64,000 nucleotides of DNA. Source: Spongiactinospora rosea. GTDB taxonomy: Bacteria > Actinomycetota > Actinomycetes > Streptosporangiales > Streptosporangiaceae. How positions within the stretch are numbered: the stretch's first letter is position 1; each line of letters begins with the position of its first letter. Below are positions 16,507 to 25,326 of this stretch, in pieces. Location of the stretch: contig NZ_QMEY01000005.1 of the NCBI RefSeq assembly GCF_003315795.1, forward strand, positions 310,001 through 374,000. Direction: 5' to 3'. The position numbers were made by a program, and so were the translations under genes. The notes below the pieces were generated by a model. That model was given only the letters and a program-made list of their open reading frames with translations. It was not told the origin of the DNA and did no database searches.

Positions 16507-16743
16507 GTGAAACGTGCATTCATCATCACCGCCCTGGCCCTCACACTGACCGGATGCGGCTCCACCCCGCCGCAGCGCCTGACCGTCCCAAAGCCGACGG
16601 GCCCGCATCCGGTGGGGACCGTCCCGGTCCATCTGGTCGATCGGTCCCGCGTGGATCCCTGGAACGGCTCCGGCAGGAAGCGGGAGCGGCATGAACTCAC
16701 CGTTTCCCGCTTTGCCCGATCAGGCTCTTCCCGGCCCCGATGA
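16507..16743 (+). pseudogene. Truncated lipoprotein alpha/beta-hydrolase (N-terminal fragment)
   Basis: VKRAFIITALALTLTGCG is a complete lipoprotein signal with lipobox LTGC. It is followed by PKPTGPHPVGTVPVHLVDRS and VDPWNGSGRKRE. That block is typical of the start of secreted PAF-acetylhydrolase-like hydrolases, which then continue RELMVxxWYP. Here the frame loses that continuation at about 16700 and stops at 16743, before any catalytic residue. The gene is 78 codons long versus roughly 400 expected. It was probably cut when the downstream amino-acid gene cluster arrived. Confidence 0.62.
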
Positions 16744-16833
16744 ACCTTGACTTACCAGGAGCATCAGAACTCGCCACACCATCGCCTGTCGATGCGGCAT
16801 ACGGTTCAGCAAGGTTCTCAGGAAGGTGAAAAC

Positions 16834-17790
16834 ATGCCGCCGATCAACATGCTCGGCCAGATCGGCCAATCCGTTTTTCGTTCACTCATCTTGTCCGCGG
16901 CCAAGAGCCCGCGTATCCAGGCGATGGCCGGCAGGCATGGACTCAAGGCCGGCGCCGACCGTTTCGTGGCGGGTGAATCGCTGAACGACGCCCTGAACGT
17001 GCTCGATCGCCTGCACGGCGAAGGCATGCGGACGTATGTGATCGCGCTCGGCGAGGCGGTCCACACCAGGGAAGGCGCGGACGCCGCGGCGAGGATCTAC
17101 GAACGGCTCATTCCCGACGTCGCCCGCAACGGCCAGGGCACCACCTTCTCCATCAAGCTCACCCACCTCGGCATCGAAGCCGACCGCGACCTCGCGCTCC
17201 GGCACGCGCGCCGGATCGTCTCCCTCGCCGCGGAGCACTCGGCCTTCGTCCGCCTGGACATGGAACACTCCGCGGTCGTCGACGAAACGCTGGCGATCTA
17301 CCGGGCCCTGCGCGGCGACGGGCTGGACAACACCGGAGTCGTCCTTCAGGCGTACCTGCACCGCTCCATGGACGATCTGATCGGCCTGCTCCCACTGGAA
17401 CCCAACATCCGCGTGGTGAAAGGCGCCTATCTCGAACCGCCCGGGGTGGCCCTGCAACGTAAAACGCACGTCGATGTGGCCTACCGCCAGCTCGTCCGGA
17501 CCGCATTGACGTACGCGAAATTCACGGCGGTCGCCACACACGACGCGTCCGCTATTCGGGCCGCGATGGCCGACGCGCGGAAGAACGACTCCGATTTCGA
17601 GTTTCAGATGCTTTACGGCGTCGGCCACGCACTCGCCCGGCAGATCGTCGCCCACGGGCACGCCGTGCGCATCTGTGTGCCCTTCGGCCAGGACTGGTTC
17701 GTCTATTTCACCCGGCGGCTGGCCGAGCGTCCCTCGAACGTGCTCTTTGTCGTCCGCAATCTCGGAAGGCGTCAGCCATGGTCTATTTGA
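16834..17790 (+). CDS. Proline dehydrogenase-like flavoenzyme
   Basis: A 318-residue PRODH barrel protein. Diagnostic blocks are SIKLTHLG (about 106-113), RVVKGAYLEP (193-202), FEFQMLYGV (255-263) and CVPFGQDWFVYFTRRLAE (281-298), whose R294-R295 pair binds the substrate carboxylate in PutA-type enzymes. ATG 16834 follows AGGAAGGTG. Known relatives oxidise L-proline to P5C with FAD and pass electrons to quinones. No P5C dehydrogenase gene is nearby, so the true substrate could be a proline analogue. It opens a collinear catabolic cluster and overlaps the next gene by 13 bp. Confidence 0.9.
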   Translation: MPPINMLGQIGQSVFRSLILSAAKSPRIQAMAGRHGLKAGADRFVAGESLNDALNVLDRLHGEGMRTYVIALGEAVHTREGADAAARIYERLIPDVARNGQGTTFSIKLTHLGIEADRDLALRHARRIVSLAAEHSAFVRLDMEHSAVVDETLAIYRALRGDGLDNTGVVLQAYLHRSMDDLIGLLPLEPNIRVVKGAYLEPPGVALQRKTHVDVAYRQLVRTALTYAKFTAVATHDASAIRAAMADARKNDSDFEFQMLYGVGHALARQIVAHGHAVRICVPFGQDWFVYFTRRLAERPSNVLFVVRNLGRRQPWSI

Positions 17791-18965
17791 ATTTCGCCGC
17801 CGCGGCGCGGGCGGCCCGGGGACGGCCCGATCGGTTGCGGGCCGGGCTTGGCGAGGGGACCGTCGCCATCGCCGCGTCCGCGCCGAACGTGCGCTGGCTG
17901 ACCGCGCTCGCCGGCGTCCCCCATGTCTATTACGGCCGCGGCGCCCTGTACGCGATCGTCGGCACCGCGGGAGACTGCCGCGTGGTCGCCCCGGCCTCGG
18001 AGCTCGGCTGGATCTGCGAGGTGTACGACAGTACGCTGGTCCACCCCCACGGCGGCTTCGTCTACCGCGGCGATGTCGGCGGGCTCGGCGTTCATGCCGC
18101 ACCCGGTCGCGTCGGCGCGCCGGCGCCCGCCCGGGCCGTGCTCGACGCCCTGGCCGAACTCCCCGACGCCAACCGCGTCGTCCACGACGGGCACCTGCCC
18201 TCCGACGTCGTCCTGGGACTGAAGGACGCCCGCCCTGACCTGGCCGTCGAGGTCGACGAGACCCTTTTCACCCGAGCCCGCCGGATCAAGGATCCGTACG
18301 AGCTGGACTGCCTGCGGCGGGCCAACCTCGCCTGCGAAGCCGCGATCATCGCCGCGCTCGCCGAGGCCGGGACCGGCATGACCGAACGCGAGATGCTGCG
18401 CGTGGTCCGCCGCGTCATGGTGGAGCACGACGCGCATCCGCTGCTGAGCGCCCTGGGGTATTCCGAACGGGGGGCGCTGGTCGACATGCCGGTCTCCGAC
18501 CGGGCGCTGCGATCCGGCGACGTCATCCGCTTCGACATCGGCTGCACCGTCGAGGGCTACCACGCCGACATGTCCAGGACGGCGGTCTTCGGCCCGCTCG
18601 ACCCCGAACTCCGGGATCTGCACGACGGCCTGGTCGCCGCGGAGAAGGCGGCCATCGCCCAGGTTCGTCCGGGCGCGCGGGTCGGCGACGTCTTCGCAGC
18701 CGCCGTGGACGCCGCCCGGACGACGGGCGTGCCCGACTTCGACCGCACGCACTGCGGCCACGGCATCGGCCTGGAGATATACGAACCCCCCTCGGTGATC
18801 CGGGACTCCGGCGACCTGCTCGAAGCGGGCATGACGCTGTGCGTCGAGACCCCGTACTACCTGCTCGGCCGGGCCGGTCTGCAGATCGAGGACGCGATCG
18901 TCGTCACGGACTCCGGCGCCGAACGCCTGGGCGATCTCCCGCAAGAACTCCTGACCGCCGGATGA
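17778..18965 (+). CDS. M24-family metallopeptidase (Xaa-Pro dipeptidase-like)
   Basis: A 395-residue pita-bread-fold protein with a creatinase-type N-terminal domain (1-165). The catalytic domain has all five metal ligands: D253 and D264 (RFDIGCTVEGYHADMSR), H328 (CGHGIGLE), E357 (CVETPYY) and E371 (LQIEDAIVV). Relatives cleave Xaa-Pro dipeptides, creatine or ectoine. Being coupled to a proline-dehydrogenase-like gene on one side and a class V PLP enzyme on the other, it probably frees an imino acid from a dipeptide or opens a ring. The exact substrate is not deducible. Confidence 0.9.
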   Translation: MVYLNFAAAARAARGRPDRLRAGLGEGTVAIAASAPNVRWLTALAGVPHVYYGRGALYAIVGTAGDCRVVAPASELGWICEVYDSTLVHPHGGFVYRGDVGGLGVHAAPGRVGAPAPARAVLDALAELPDANRVVHDGHLPSDVVLGLKDARPDLAVEVDETLFTRARRIKDPYELDCLRRANLACEAAIIAALAEAGTGMTEREMLRVVRRVMVEHDAHPLLSALGYSERGALVDMPVSDRALRSGDVIRFDIGCTVEGYHADMSRTAVFGPLDPELRDLHDGLVAAEKAAIAQVRPGARVGDVFAAAVDAARTTGVPDFDRTHCGHGIGLEIYEPPSVIRDSGDLLEAGMTLCVETPYYLLGRAGLQIEDAIVVTDSGAERLGDLPQELLTAG

Positions 18966-20155
18966 AGGCCATGAACCATCCCATTCTCGACATCGACGCC
19001 CTGCGTGCGGACACCCCGGCGACCGCCACGCTCCTGCACGCCAACAACGCCGGGTCGTCACTCCAACCCCGGCAGGTCACCGAAACGGTCCTGGACCACC
19101 TCGCGCTGGAGCAGCGGCGCGGCGGGTACGAGGCGGCGATCGAACGCGAGGGCGAGCGCGCCGCGGTGTACGACGACATCGCGCGGCTGATCGGAGCCCT
19201 GCCCCACCAGATCGCGCTCACCGACAGCGCGACGCGGGCGTGGAACCTCGCCTTCGCGGCCGTGCCGTTCGAGCCCGGCGACCGGATCCTCACCTCGATG
19301 GCGGAGTACGCCAGCAACTACATCGCCTTCCTCCAGCTCCAGGAGAGAATGCCGGTCACCGTCACCCCCGTCCCCAACGACGAAACCGGCCAGCTGTCGG
19401 TGAGCGCCCTCGCCGGCCTCCTGGACGACCGGGTGCGCCTGGTCGCGGTCACGCACATCCCCACCAGCGGGGGACTGGTCAATCCCGCGGCGGCCATCGG
19501 TGAGGTGGTCGCGGAGAGTCCGGCCCTGTTCCTGCTGGACGCCTGCCAGTCCGTCGGCCAAATGCCGATCGACGTGCGCGAACTCAGGGCGGACCTGCTC
19601 ACCACCACGGGACGCAAGTACCTGCGGGGCCCGCGCGGCACCGGCTTCCTCTACGTCGGCGACACCGCCCTCGACCGGCTGCGGCCCCCCGTCACGGACC
19701 TGTTCGGCGCCCGGTGGACCAGCCGGGGCGGCTACACGCTGCGCACCGACGCCCGGCGATTCGAGCTGTACGAGTCGAACATCGCCGCCGCCCTCGGCCT
19801 CGGCGCCGCCGCGCGCTACGCGGCCGAGGTCGGCCCGCAGGCCGCCTGGTCCCGCATCCGGGCACTGGCGGAGCGGCTGCGAGCGGCGCTGGGCGGCGAG
19901 CCCGGCGTCACCGTCGTCGACCAGGGCGAGGTCAGGTGCGGGATCGTCACGTTCACCGTACGAGACCGGGAACCGATCGCGCTGGTCGGGCGGCTGCGCA
20001 GGCAGAACATCAACATCTGGCACTCATCGGTCGAATCGACCAGGCTCGACATGGAGGACCGCGGCCTGCGGTCGGTGGTACGCGCATCGGTCCACTACTT
20101 CAACACCGAGCAGGAGATCGACCGCCTGGCGGAGGCGATCGGGGCGGCCCGATGA
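18962..20155 (+). CDS. Class V aminotransferase-fold PLP enzyme
   Basis: A 397-residue fold-type I PLP enzyme of the cysteine desulfurase/isopenicillin-N-epimerase group. The PLP-binding aspartate is D193 in FLLDACQSVGQMPIDV and the Schiff-base lysine is K219 in TTTGRKYLRGPRGTGFLYV. HNNAGSSL-like LHANNAGSSL near residue 26 is the usual substrate-side start of the family. The ATG at 18962 overlaps the peptidase stop by 4 bp. It may be a lyase, epimerase or aminotransferase acting on the peptidase product. There is no Fe-S assembly context, so a SufS role is unlikely. Confidence 0.87.
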   Translation: MKAMNHPILDIDALRADTPATATLLHANNAGSSLQPRQVTETVLDHLALEQRRGGYEAAIEREGERAAVYDDIARLIGALPHQIALTDSATRAWNLAFAAVPFEPGDRILTSMAEYASNYIAFLQLQERMPVTVTPVPNDETGQLSVSALAGLLDDRVRLVAVTHIPTSGGLVNPAAAIGEVVAESPALFLLDACQSVGQMPIDVRELRADLLTTTGRKYLRGPRGTGFLYVGDTALDRLRPPVTDLFGARWTSRGGYTLRTDARRFELYESNIAAALGLGAAARYAAEVGPQAAWSRIRALAERLRAALGGEPGVTVVDQGEVRCGIVTFTVRDREPIALVGRLRRQNINIWHSSVESTRLDMEDRGLRSVVRASVHYFNTEQEIDRLAEAIGAAR

Positions 20156-21321
20156 CCACACTGATCGGCGACCCCGGCCTGCGCTATCCGCTGGCGGTCC
20201 TCAACCTCGACGCCGTGCGGCACAACCTGGCGGAGATGGATCGCCACCTGCGCGACCACGCGGCGCTGATCGCGCCGCACGCCAAGACGACCATGCTGAA
20301 AGAGGTCCTGACCCTCCAGACCGAACCGGCGTCGACCTGGGGCCTGACCGTCGCGGACGCCGTCCAGGGGCGGCTCGCGGAGAAGGTCGGGGTGTCGCGC
20401 ATCCTGCTGGCCAACCAGCTCGTCGAACGCGACGACATCGCCTGGGCCGCCCGCGCGGCCCGCGCGGGCCGTACCGTGATCTCCCTGGTGGACACCGAGG
20501 AGGGAGTGCGCCGGCTCGACGCCGCGCTCGGCGACATCGGCGCGGCCTCGCCACGGCATCCGGTGCTCCTCGAAGTCGGATACGCCGGCGGCAGAGGCGG
20601 CACCCGCACGCGGGAGGACGCCGACGCGGTGGCCGCGGCGGTCGCCGGTTCGCGTCATCTGGTGCTCTCCGGCGTGTCCGGCTACGAAGGGATGCTCGGC
20701 GGGGACGCGACCCCCGCCGACATCGAACGGGTGGACGCCTACCTGACCGGCGTCGTCGCGGTGGCGGCCCGGCTCGCCGGACGCGGAGCCCTCGCCGGGC
20801 CGATCCTCTCGGCGGGCGGCTCGGCCTTCTTCGACCGGGTGATCGACATCTGCCGGGAGCCGGTGGCCGCGCTCGGCGCAACCCTGTTGCTCCGCAGCGG
20901 CTGTTACGCCGTCCACGACCACGGGCTCTACGCGCGGACCTTCCCCGGGTCCCGATCGGCGGACGGCCCCGATCTGCGGCCGGGGGCGACCGTGTGGGCC
21001 CGCGTCCAGTCGCGTCCCGAGCCGGGGCGGGCGATCGTCGCGGTGGGCAAGCGGCACCTGCCCTACGACGCCGGGCCGCCGGTGCCGCTTGGGATCCGGT
21101 ACCGCGACGGCGTGCCCGGCCCGCTCCCGGCGGGCGCCGGCACGGCCCGGCTCAGCGACCAGCACCTGCACCTGGACGTTCCGCCGGACAGCGACCTGAC
21201 CGTCGGTGACGTCCTTCCATTCGGGGTCTCCCATCCGTGCGGCCTGTTCGACCGCTGGCGGTCGGTGAGCATCGTCGATGACGAGGGGCGTCTGGTGGGC
21301 ACCGGGCGGCCGGATTTCTGA
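20152..21321 (+). CDS. D-threonine aldolase / D-serine dehydratase-like PLP enzyme
   Basis: A 389-residue fold-type III PLP protein. The N-terminal alanine-racemase-like barrel has the Schiff-base lysine K45 in APHAKTTMLK. The C-terminal domain carries the metal site: SDQH (335-338) and H361-P-C363, the His-x-Cys/Asp pair that binds the divalent metal in D-serine dehydratase and D-threonine aldolase. Cysteine in the second position favours the dehydratase-like group. It overlaps the class V enzyme by 4 bp. With the neighbours it suggests handling of a beta-hydroxy D-amino acid. Confidence 0.88.
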   Translation: MTTLIGDPGLRYPLAVLNLDAVRHNLAEMDRHLRDHAALIAPHAKTTMLKEVLTLQTEPASTWGLTVADAVQGRLAEKVGVSRILLANQLVERDDIAWAARAARAGRTVISLVDTEEGVRRLDAALGDIGAASPRHPVLLEVGYAGGRGGTRTREDADAVAAAVAGSRHLVLSGVSGYEGMLGGDATPADIERVDAYLTGVVAVAARLAGRGALAGPILSAGGSAFFDRVIDICREPVAALGATLLLRSGCYAVHDHGLYARTFPGSRSADGPDLRPGATVWARVQSRPEPGRAIVAVGKRHLPYDAGPPVPLGIRYRDGVPGPLPAGAGTARLSDQHLHLDVPPDSDLTVGDVLPFGVSHPCGLFDRWRSVSIVDDEGRLVGTGRPDF

Positions 21322-21406
21322 TGGTCCGGCCGGTTTAAGTGCGGCTAACAGAGTCCTTAAGCAACCGGCGAGCCGGGTGCCCACGGCGAAAGGAAGACTG
21401 GTCATC

Positions 21407-22318
21407 ATGAGTACCGCTGATGAGATCGTGACAGGCCGGCGCTGGCTCGTCATCGGCGCGCCGATGGAAGGCTCGGGCACGGGACGCGGCGAGATCGGCG
21501 CTCCGGGCGCGTTCCGCCGCGCCGGACTCGTCGAGGGACTCGGCGCCGTCGACTTCGGGGATCTGCCCATCGCCGTCACCGACGGCAGCCGTGACCCGGT
21601 CACGGGGATCATCGGCCACCACCAGATCGCCACCGGCACCAAGCTCATCGCGGACGCTGTCAGCTCCGCGCTGCTCGTCGGCTGGCGGCCCATCGTCCTG
21701 GGAGGATGCTGCTCGATCCTGCCGGGAGCCCTGACCGGGCTGCGGCGGCACTCCGGGCCGGCCAAGCTGGTCTTCCTGGACGGGCATCTCGACCTGTTCA
21801 CCCCGAAGGACACCCGTACCGGCGAGCTGGCCGGAATGGCCCTGGCGGTCGTGACGGGATACGCCGCCGAGGCGGCCGGCGCCCTGGCCGGTCCGGTGCC
21901 CCTGGTCGAGCCGGCCGACGTCCTGGCCATCGGGGACGCCGACGGCACGCGGCGGCGGGAGTCGGGGGCCGCCGAGGCGGCCACCGCCATTCCGGACGCC
22001 CGCGTCATGGACGCCCAGTCCATCCGTTCCATGGGCGCCGAGACGGCGGCGGCGCGGGCGGCGGCGCTGCTCGACCGCGAGGGGATGCCGTACTGGCTCC
22101 ATTTCGACATCGACGTCCTCGATCAGGCGGTGATGCCCGCCGTCAGCTTCCCCGCGGCCACCGGACTCGGCTACGCCGAGGTCGAGACCCTGCTCAAGGC
22201 GTTCGGCGGGGACCCCAGGCTGATCGGCGTGTCGGTCGCCGACCTCAACGTAGATCGTGATCCCCAGCACGAATATGCAGGTAAGGTGACTGAACTACTC
22301 GTATCCGCCTTCGCGTGA
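21407..22318 (+). CDS. Arginase/agmatinase-fold protein with altered metal ligands
   Basis: A 303-residue ureohydrolase-fold protein. The family motifs are present but changed. The usual GGDHS is GGCCS (99-103), losing a metal-binding His and the preceding Asp. The DAHxD block is DGHLD (125-129). HFDIDVLDQAVMP (232-244) keeps D234, D236 and D239. So site B ligands persist while site A is weakened. It may be a true hydrolase with a different metal, or have a new role. ATG 21407 follows AAAGGAAG; the frame upstream of it is not family-like. It lies in the cluster after an 85-bp gap that contains CCTTAAG. Confidence 0.82.
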   Translation: MSTADEIVTGRRWLVIGAPMEGSGTGRGEIGAPGAFRRAGLVEGLGAVDFGDLPIAVTDGSRDPVTGIIGHHQIATGTKLIADAVSSALLVGWRPIVLGGCCSILPGALTGLRRHSGPAKLVFLDGHLDLFTPKDTRTGELAGMALAVVTGYAAEAAGALAGPVPLVEPADVLAIGDADGTRRRESGAAEAATAIPDARVMDAQSIRSMGAETAAARAAALLDREGMPYWLHFDIDVLDQAVMPAVSFPAATGLGYAEVETLLKAFGGDPRLIGVSVADLNVDRDPQHEYAGKVTELLVSAFA

Positions 22319-22364
22319 GTGGAGAGGATCAATCGGAGACCGGCCCCCGCGGCAGTACCAATCC

Positions 22365-23264
22365 CGGCTCAATCTCCGCCGGCTCGCGCTGCTGCTCGAA
22401 ATCGGGCGGCACGACACGCTGACCGCGGCGGCCGAGGCCCTTGCGTACTCCCCGTCCGCGGTGAGCCAGCAGCTCAAGGCGCTGGAACAGGAGGCGGGGC
22501 TCGCGCTCGTGGAGCGCGGCGGCCGGCAGGTCAGGCTCACCGCGGCCGGCCGGATCCTGGCCGGGCACGCCGAGGAGATGATCGCACGGCTGCTCGCCGC
22601 CGAGGAGCACGTCCGCGCCGTCGGCCGGCTGGGACACGGCCGGCTGCGCCTGGCGACGTTCCGCAGTGCGGGCGAATCGCTCCTGGTCGAGGCCATCACC
22701 TACTTCCGTGGGCACTATCCGGCCATTTCCATCAGCGTGGTGCAGGGCGAGCCGGAACAGTACATGACGGCACTGCGGCGGCACGAACTCGATCTGGCGC
22801 TCAACTACGACTACGACGGTCTCGATCCCCAGCTCGACGAGGGCCTGGTCAGTGAGCAGATCTGCGCGGAGCCCATTCTCGTCGCCGTCCCCGCGGGCCA
22901 TCTGCCCGCCGATGAGCCACTGAGACTGGCCGACCTCGCGGGGGAGAACTGGATCGCGTCCACCCCCGCCAACGCGGTCCACCGCTTCACCGAACGGGCG
23001 TGCGCGCAGGCCGGATTCACGCCGCGCATCATCATGCACACCGACGACTACCACATCGCCCAGGAACTGGTGGCGCGAGGCATGGGCGTGACGTTCCTGC
23101 CGGAGATGACGGCGCGCGACCATCACCGCGGGGTGGAGGTCCACCGGCTCACCGACGTCGACCTCCGCCGTCGGATCCACGCGACCTATCGGGTCGGCGG
23201 TGACCGGGTCGCGGTGGTCGCCGCGATCCGTGACGTCCTGCTCGCCGTCGGGGCGCGTGACTGA
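22365..23264 (+). CDS. LysR-family regulator A, start codon not evident
   Basis: LysR homology is continuous in one frame from about 22365 (RLNLRRLALLLEIGRHDTL) through the HTH block AEALAYSPSAVSQQLKALE to the C-terminus. No ATG, GTG or TTG precedes the HTH in that frame; the first is the GTG at 22461 inside the recognition helix. GTG 22319, right after the arginase-fold stop, opens another frame and would join this one by a single-base shift at the CCCCC run at 22344-22348. So the gene either has a frameshift (real or sequencing error) there or uses a non-standard start. It is a paralogue of the next gene, with shared RLRLATFRSAGE and DDYHxAQxLVAxGxGVTF blocks. Confidence 0.8.
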   Translation, partial: RLNLRRLALLLEIGRHDTLTAAAEALAYSPSAVSQQLKALEQEAGLALVERGGRQVRLTAAGRILAGHAEEMIARLLAAEEHVRAVGRLGHGRLRLATFRSAGESLLVEAITYFRGHYPAISISVVQGEPEQYMTALRRHELDLALNYDYDGLDPQLDEGLVSEQICAEPILVAVPAGHLPADEPLRLADLAGENWIASTPANAVHRFTERACAQAGFTPRIIMHTDDYHIAQELVARGMGVTFLPEMTARDHHRGVEVHRLTDVDLRRRIHATYRVGGDRVAVVAAIRDVLLAVGARD

Positions 23265-23303
23265 CATGCGGCGGCACGGTAGGGAGCCGGTGGGGAGGCG
23301 GTC

Positions 23304-24221
23304 GTGCTAGAGATACGACGGCTCAAGGTCCTGCGGGAGGTGGCCCTTCGCGGGTCCATCACGGCCGCCGCCGAGGCGCTGAGCTACACCCCGTCCGCCG
23401 TCAGCCAGCAGATCGCGGCCCTTGAACGGGAGATGTCCGCGGTGCTGGTCGAGCGCGGGCCGCACAGTATCGCGCTGACCGAGGCCGGGCACATCCTCGT
23501 CGAGCACACCGAGGGGGTGCTCGAACACCTCGAACTCGCCGACGAGCAGGTGAAGGCCATCGCCGGGCTGCGCGGCGGGCGGCTGCGGCTGGCCACGTTC
23601 CGCAGCGCCGGCGAGACCCTCGTGGCCCAGGCGTTGATGGACTTCCACCGCGCCTGGCCCGCCGTGGAACTGAGGCTCGCCGAGGGCGAGCCCGAGGAGT
23701 ACCTGCACCGGGTGGCCGCGGGAGAGTTCGACCTCGCGCTGTCGTTCGACTACGACGGCGTCCCGCCGCCGCATGACGACACGCTCGCCTGCGAAGACCT
23801 CCTCACCGAGGAGATGCTCATCGCGCTGCCCGAAGGGCACCGGCTGGCGGACGGTCCCTCGGTCGCGCTCGCCGACCTGTCCGAGGAGCCGTGGATCACT
23901 AGCTCCGTGCGATCGAGCGTCCATGAGTTCACGGCCATCGCGTGCGGATGGGAGGGGTTCGAGCCGCACGTCGCCTTCGAGATCGACGACTACCACATGG
24001 CGCAGGCGCTGGTCGCCGCCGGCGTCGGCGTCACCTTCATCCCCGCCCTCTCCACGCACACGGCCAACCCGCACCTGCGCGTGCTCCCCGTGCGTCCCCG
24101 CCCGCCGCGGCGCCGCGTCTGCCTGGTGTCCAGGGAGAGCGAGTCGACCTCTCCGTGCGTCGCCGAGATGACGAGGCTGTTGCGGCTGGCCGCCGCGGCG
24201 CTGTCCACCGGCGAGCGGTGA
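23304..24221 (+). CDS. LysR-family regulator B
   Basis: A 305-residue intact LysR protein. The HTH begins at the N-terminus with LEIRRLKVLREVALRGSIT and continues with AEALSYTPSAVSQQIAALE. The effector domain holds RLRLATFRSAGE, SFDYDG and DDYHMAQALVAAGVGVTF. These blocks are nearly the same as in regulator A 40 bp upstream, so the two arose by tandem duplication. GTG 23304 gives the standard N-terminus. The pair sits between the catabolic enzymes and the transporter, so they probably control both. Direct repeats of GTTAATC lie in the gap that follows. Confidence 0.92.
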   Translation: MLEIRRLKVLREVALRGSITAAAEALSYTPSAVSQQIAALEREMSAVLVERGPHSIALTEAGHILVEHTEGVLEHLELADEQVKAIAGLRGGRLRLATFRSAGETLVAQALMDFHRAWPAVELRLAEGEPEEYLHRVAAGEFDLALSFDYDGVPPPHDDTLACEDLLTEEMLIALPEGHRLADGPSVALADLSEEPWITSSVRSSVHEFTAIACGWEGFEPHVAFEIDDYHMAQALVAAGVGVTFIPALSTHTANPHLRVLPVRPRPPRRRVCLVSRESESTSPCVAEMTRLLRLAAAALSTGER

Positions 24222-24235
24222 CCCCGCCGCCCGCG

Positions 24236-24307
24236 CCTTAAGACAGGCTGGCGGTGGGGTGAAGAGAACGTTAATCACGGCTCCGAGCCCCCGGTATATG
24301 GTTAATC
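24236..24307. promoter_or_regulatory. Putative regulatory region upstream of the amino-acid ABC transporter
   Basis: Two direct copies of GTTAATC (24270-24276 and 24301-24307) are 31 bp apart, three helical turns. CCTTAAG at 24236-24242 also occurs at 21355-21361, in the gap before the arginase-fold gene. Shared elements at the two intergenic gaps of the cluster fit control by the LysR pair. This is suggested by position only. Confidence 0.4.
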
Positions 24308-24408
24308 CTCAAAGGTCAGCCGTCGCATATATCACTTTACCCCGACGCACTCTTGAACATGAACCCGGACGACACCACAGTCGGCACTGAGAGTTCAGAG
24401 AGAAAGCC

Positions 24409-25323
24409 ATGAGATCGAGCCTTCGCCGTGCCACGATCGCCGTCGGCATCGTCGTACTCGCCGGGACCGCCTGCACGAACCGATCAATTGATTCTTCCGC
24501 ACCGACGACCGCCTCGGGGACGGCCGTCCAGGTGACGACCGCGATCGACAAAGACGCCGCCGCACTGGTCCCTGACGAGGTCAAGGCCAAGGGAACGCTC
24601 TCCGTCGCCAGCGGGAGCGCGAACGCCCCAATGGAATTCTTCGACTCCGACGGTAAAACGTTCATCGGCTTCGACATCGATTTCTCGGACGCCATCGCCG
24701 CGTCTCTCGGCCTGAAACCCGTGCATATCGACGCGACCTTCGACGCGATCATTCCCGGGCTCGCCGCACGAAAGTACGACATGGGAATGTCGGGATTCTT
24801 CATCACCCCCGAGCGGCAACGCGTGGTCGACTTCGTGCCCTATCTGCGGGACGGGTCGGCGCTGGTCGTCACCCGCGGCAACCCGCTGAGGCTCGCGATG
24901 GATCCCGCCGCGTTGTGCGGGCACCGGGTGGCGGGGGAGAAGGGCAGCGTGCAGGGGATCCAGTACCTGCCCGCCATCTCCAAGGACTGTCAGGCCGCCG
25001 GTCGCAAGCCGGTGACGGTCATGTTGTTCCCCAAACTCGACGAGGCCCACCTGGCGCTGACCGGGGGCCGGGCCGACGCGATCATGGAGGACAGCATCCC
25101 CAGCGGCTACCGGGCCGCACGGTCCGGCGGCAAGTACGAGGTCGCACCCGGTGACGTCTACAAGCCGGTGCTGACCGGAATAGCCTTCCCGAAGGGGTCG
25201 AAGCTCGCCCCCGCGGTCCGGGCCGCGGTCAAGTCCCTCGCCTCGGACGGCACCCTGGAACGCCTCATGGCCAAGTGGTCGATCCCGAAGACGGCGCTGC
25301 TCCCCGACCACGACCGGAGCTGA
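24409..25323 (+). CDS. Amino-acid ABC transporter substrate-binding lipoprotein
   Basis: A 304-residue lipoprotein. The signal peptide ends in the lipobox LAGTAC (lipid on C22). The SBP_bac_3 domain follows: GTLSVASGSANAPMEFFD, then GFDIDFSDAIAASLGL, then the hallmark FDAIIPGLAARKYDMGMSG and RVVDFVPY. Closing segments (DEAHLALTGGRADAIMED) match polar amino-acid binders. It captures the substrate outside the cell for the permease and ATPase that follow within a few bases. The SBP type suggests an amino acid or small derivative, in line with the upstream enzymes. Confidence 0.92.
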   Translation: MRSSLRRATIAVGIVVLAGTACTNRSIDSSAPTTASGTAVQVTTAIDKDAAALVPDEVKAKGTLSVASGSANAPMEFFDSDGKTFIGFDIDFSDAIAASLGLKPVHIDATFDAIIPGLAARKYDMGMSGFFITPERQRVVDFVPYLRDGSALVVTRGNPLRLAMDPAALCGHRVAGEKGSVQGIQYLPAISKDCQAAGRKPVTVMLFPKLDEAHLALTGGRADAIMEDSIPSGYRAARSGGKYEVAPGDVYKPVLTGIAFPKGSKLAPAVRAAVKSLASDGTLERLMAKWSIPKTALLPDHDRS

Positions 25324-25326
25324 GCG

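Noticed and set aside
17778..18965. M24 protein as ectoine hydrolase
   Set aside because: No doeB/eut genes adjacent; the CGHGIGLEIYEPP block is the common Xaa-Pro dipeptidase form.
18962..20155. Class V enzyme as SufS-type cysteine desulfurase
   Set aside because: No suf genes nearby and it is coupled to peptidase and amino-acid genes; the fold is shared by epimerases and lyases.
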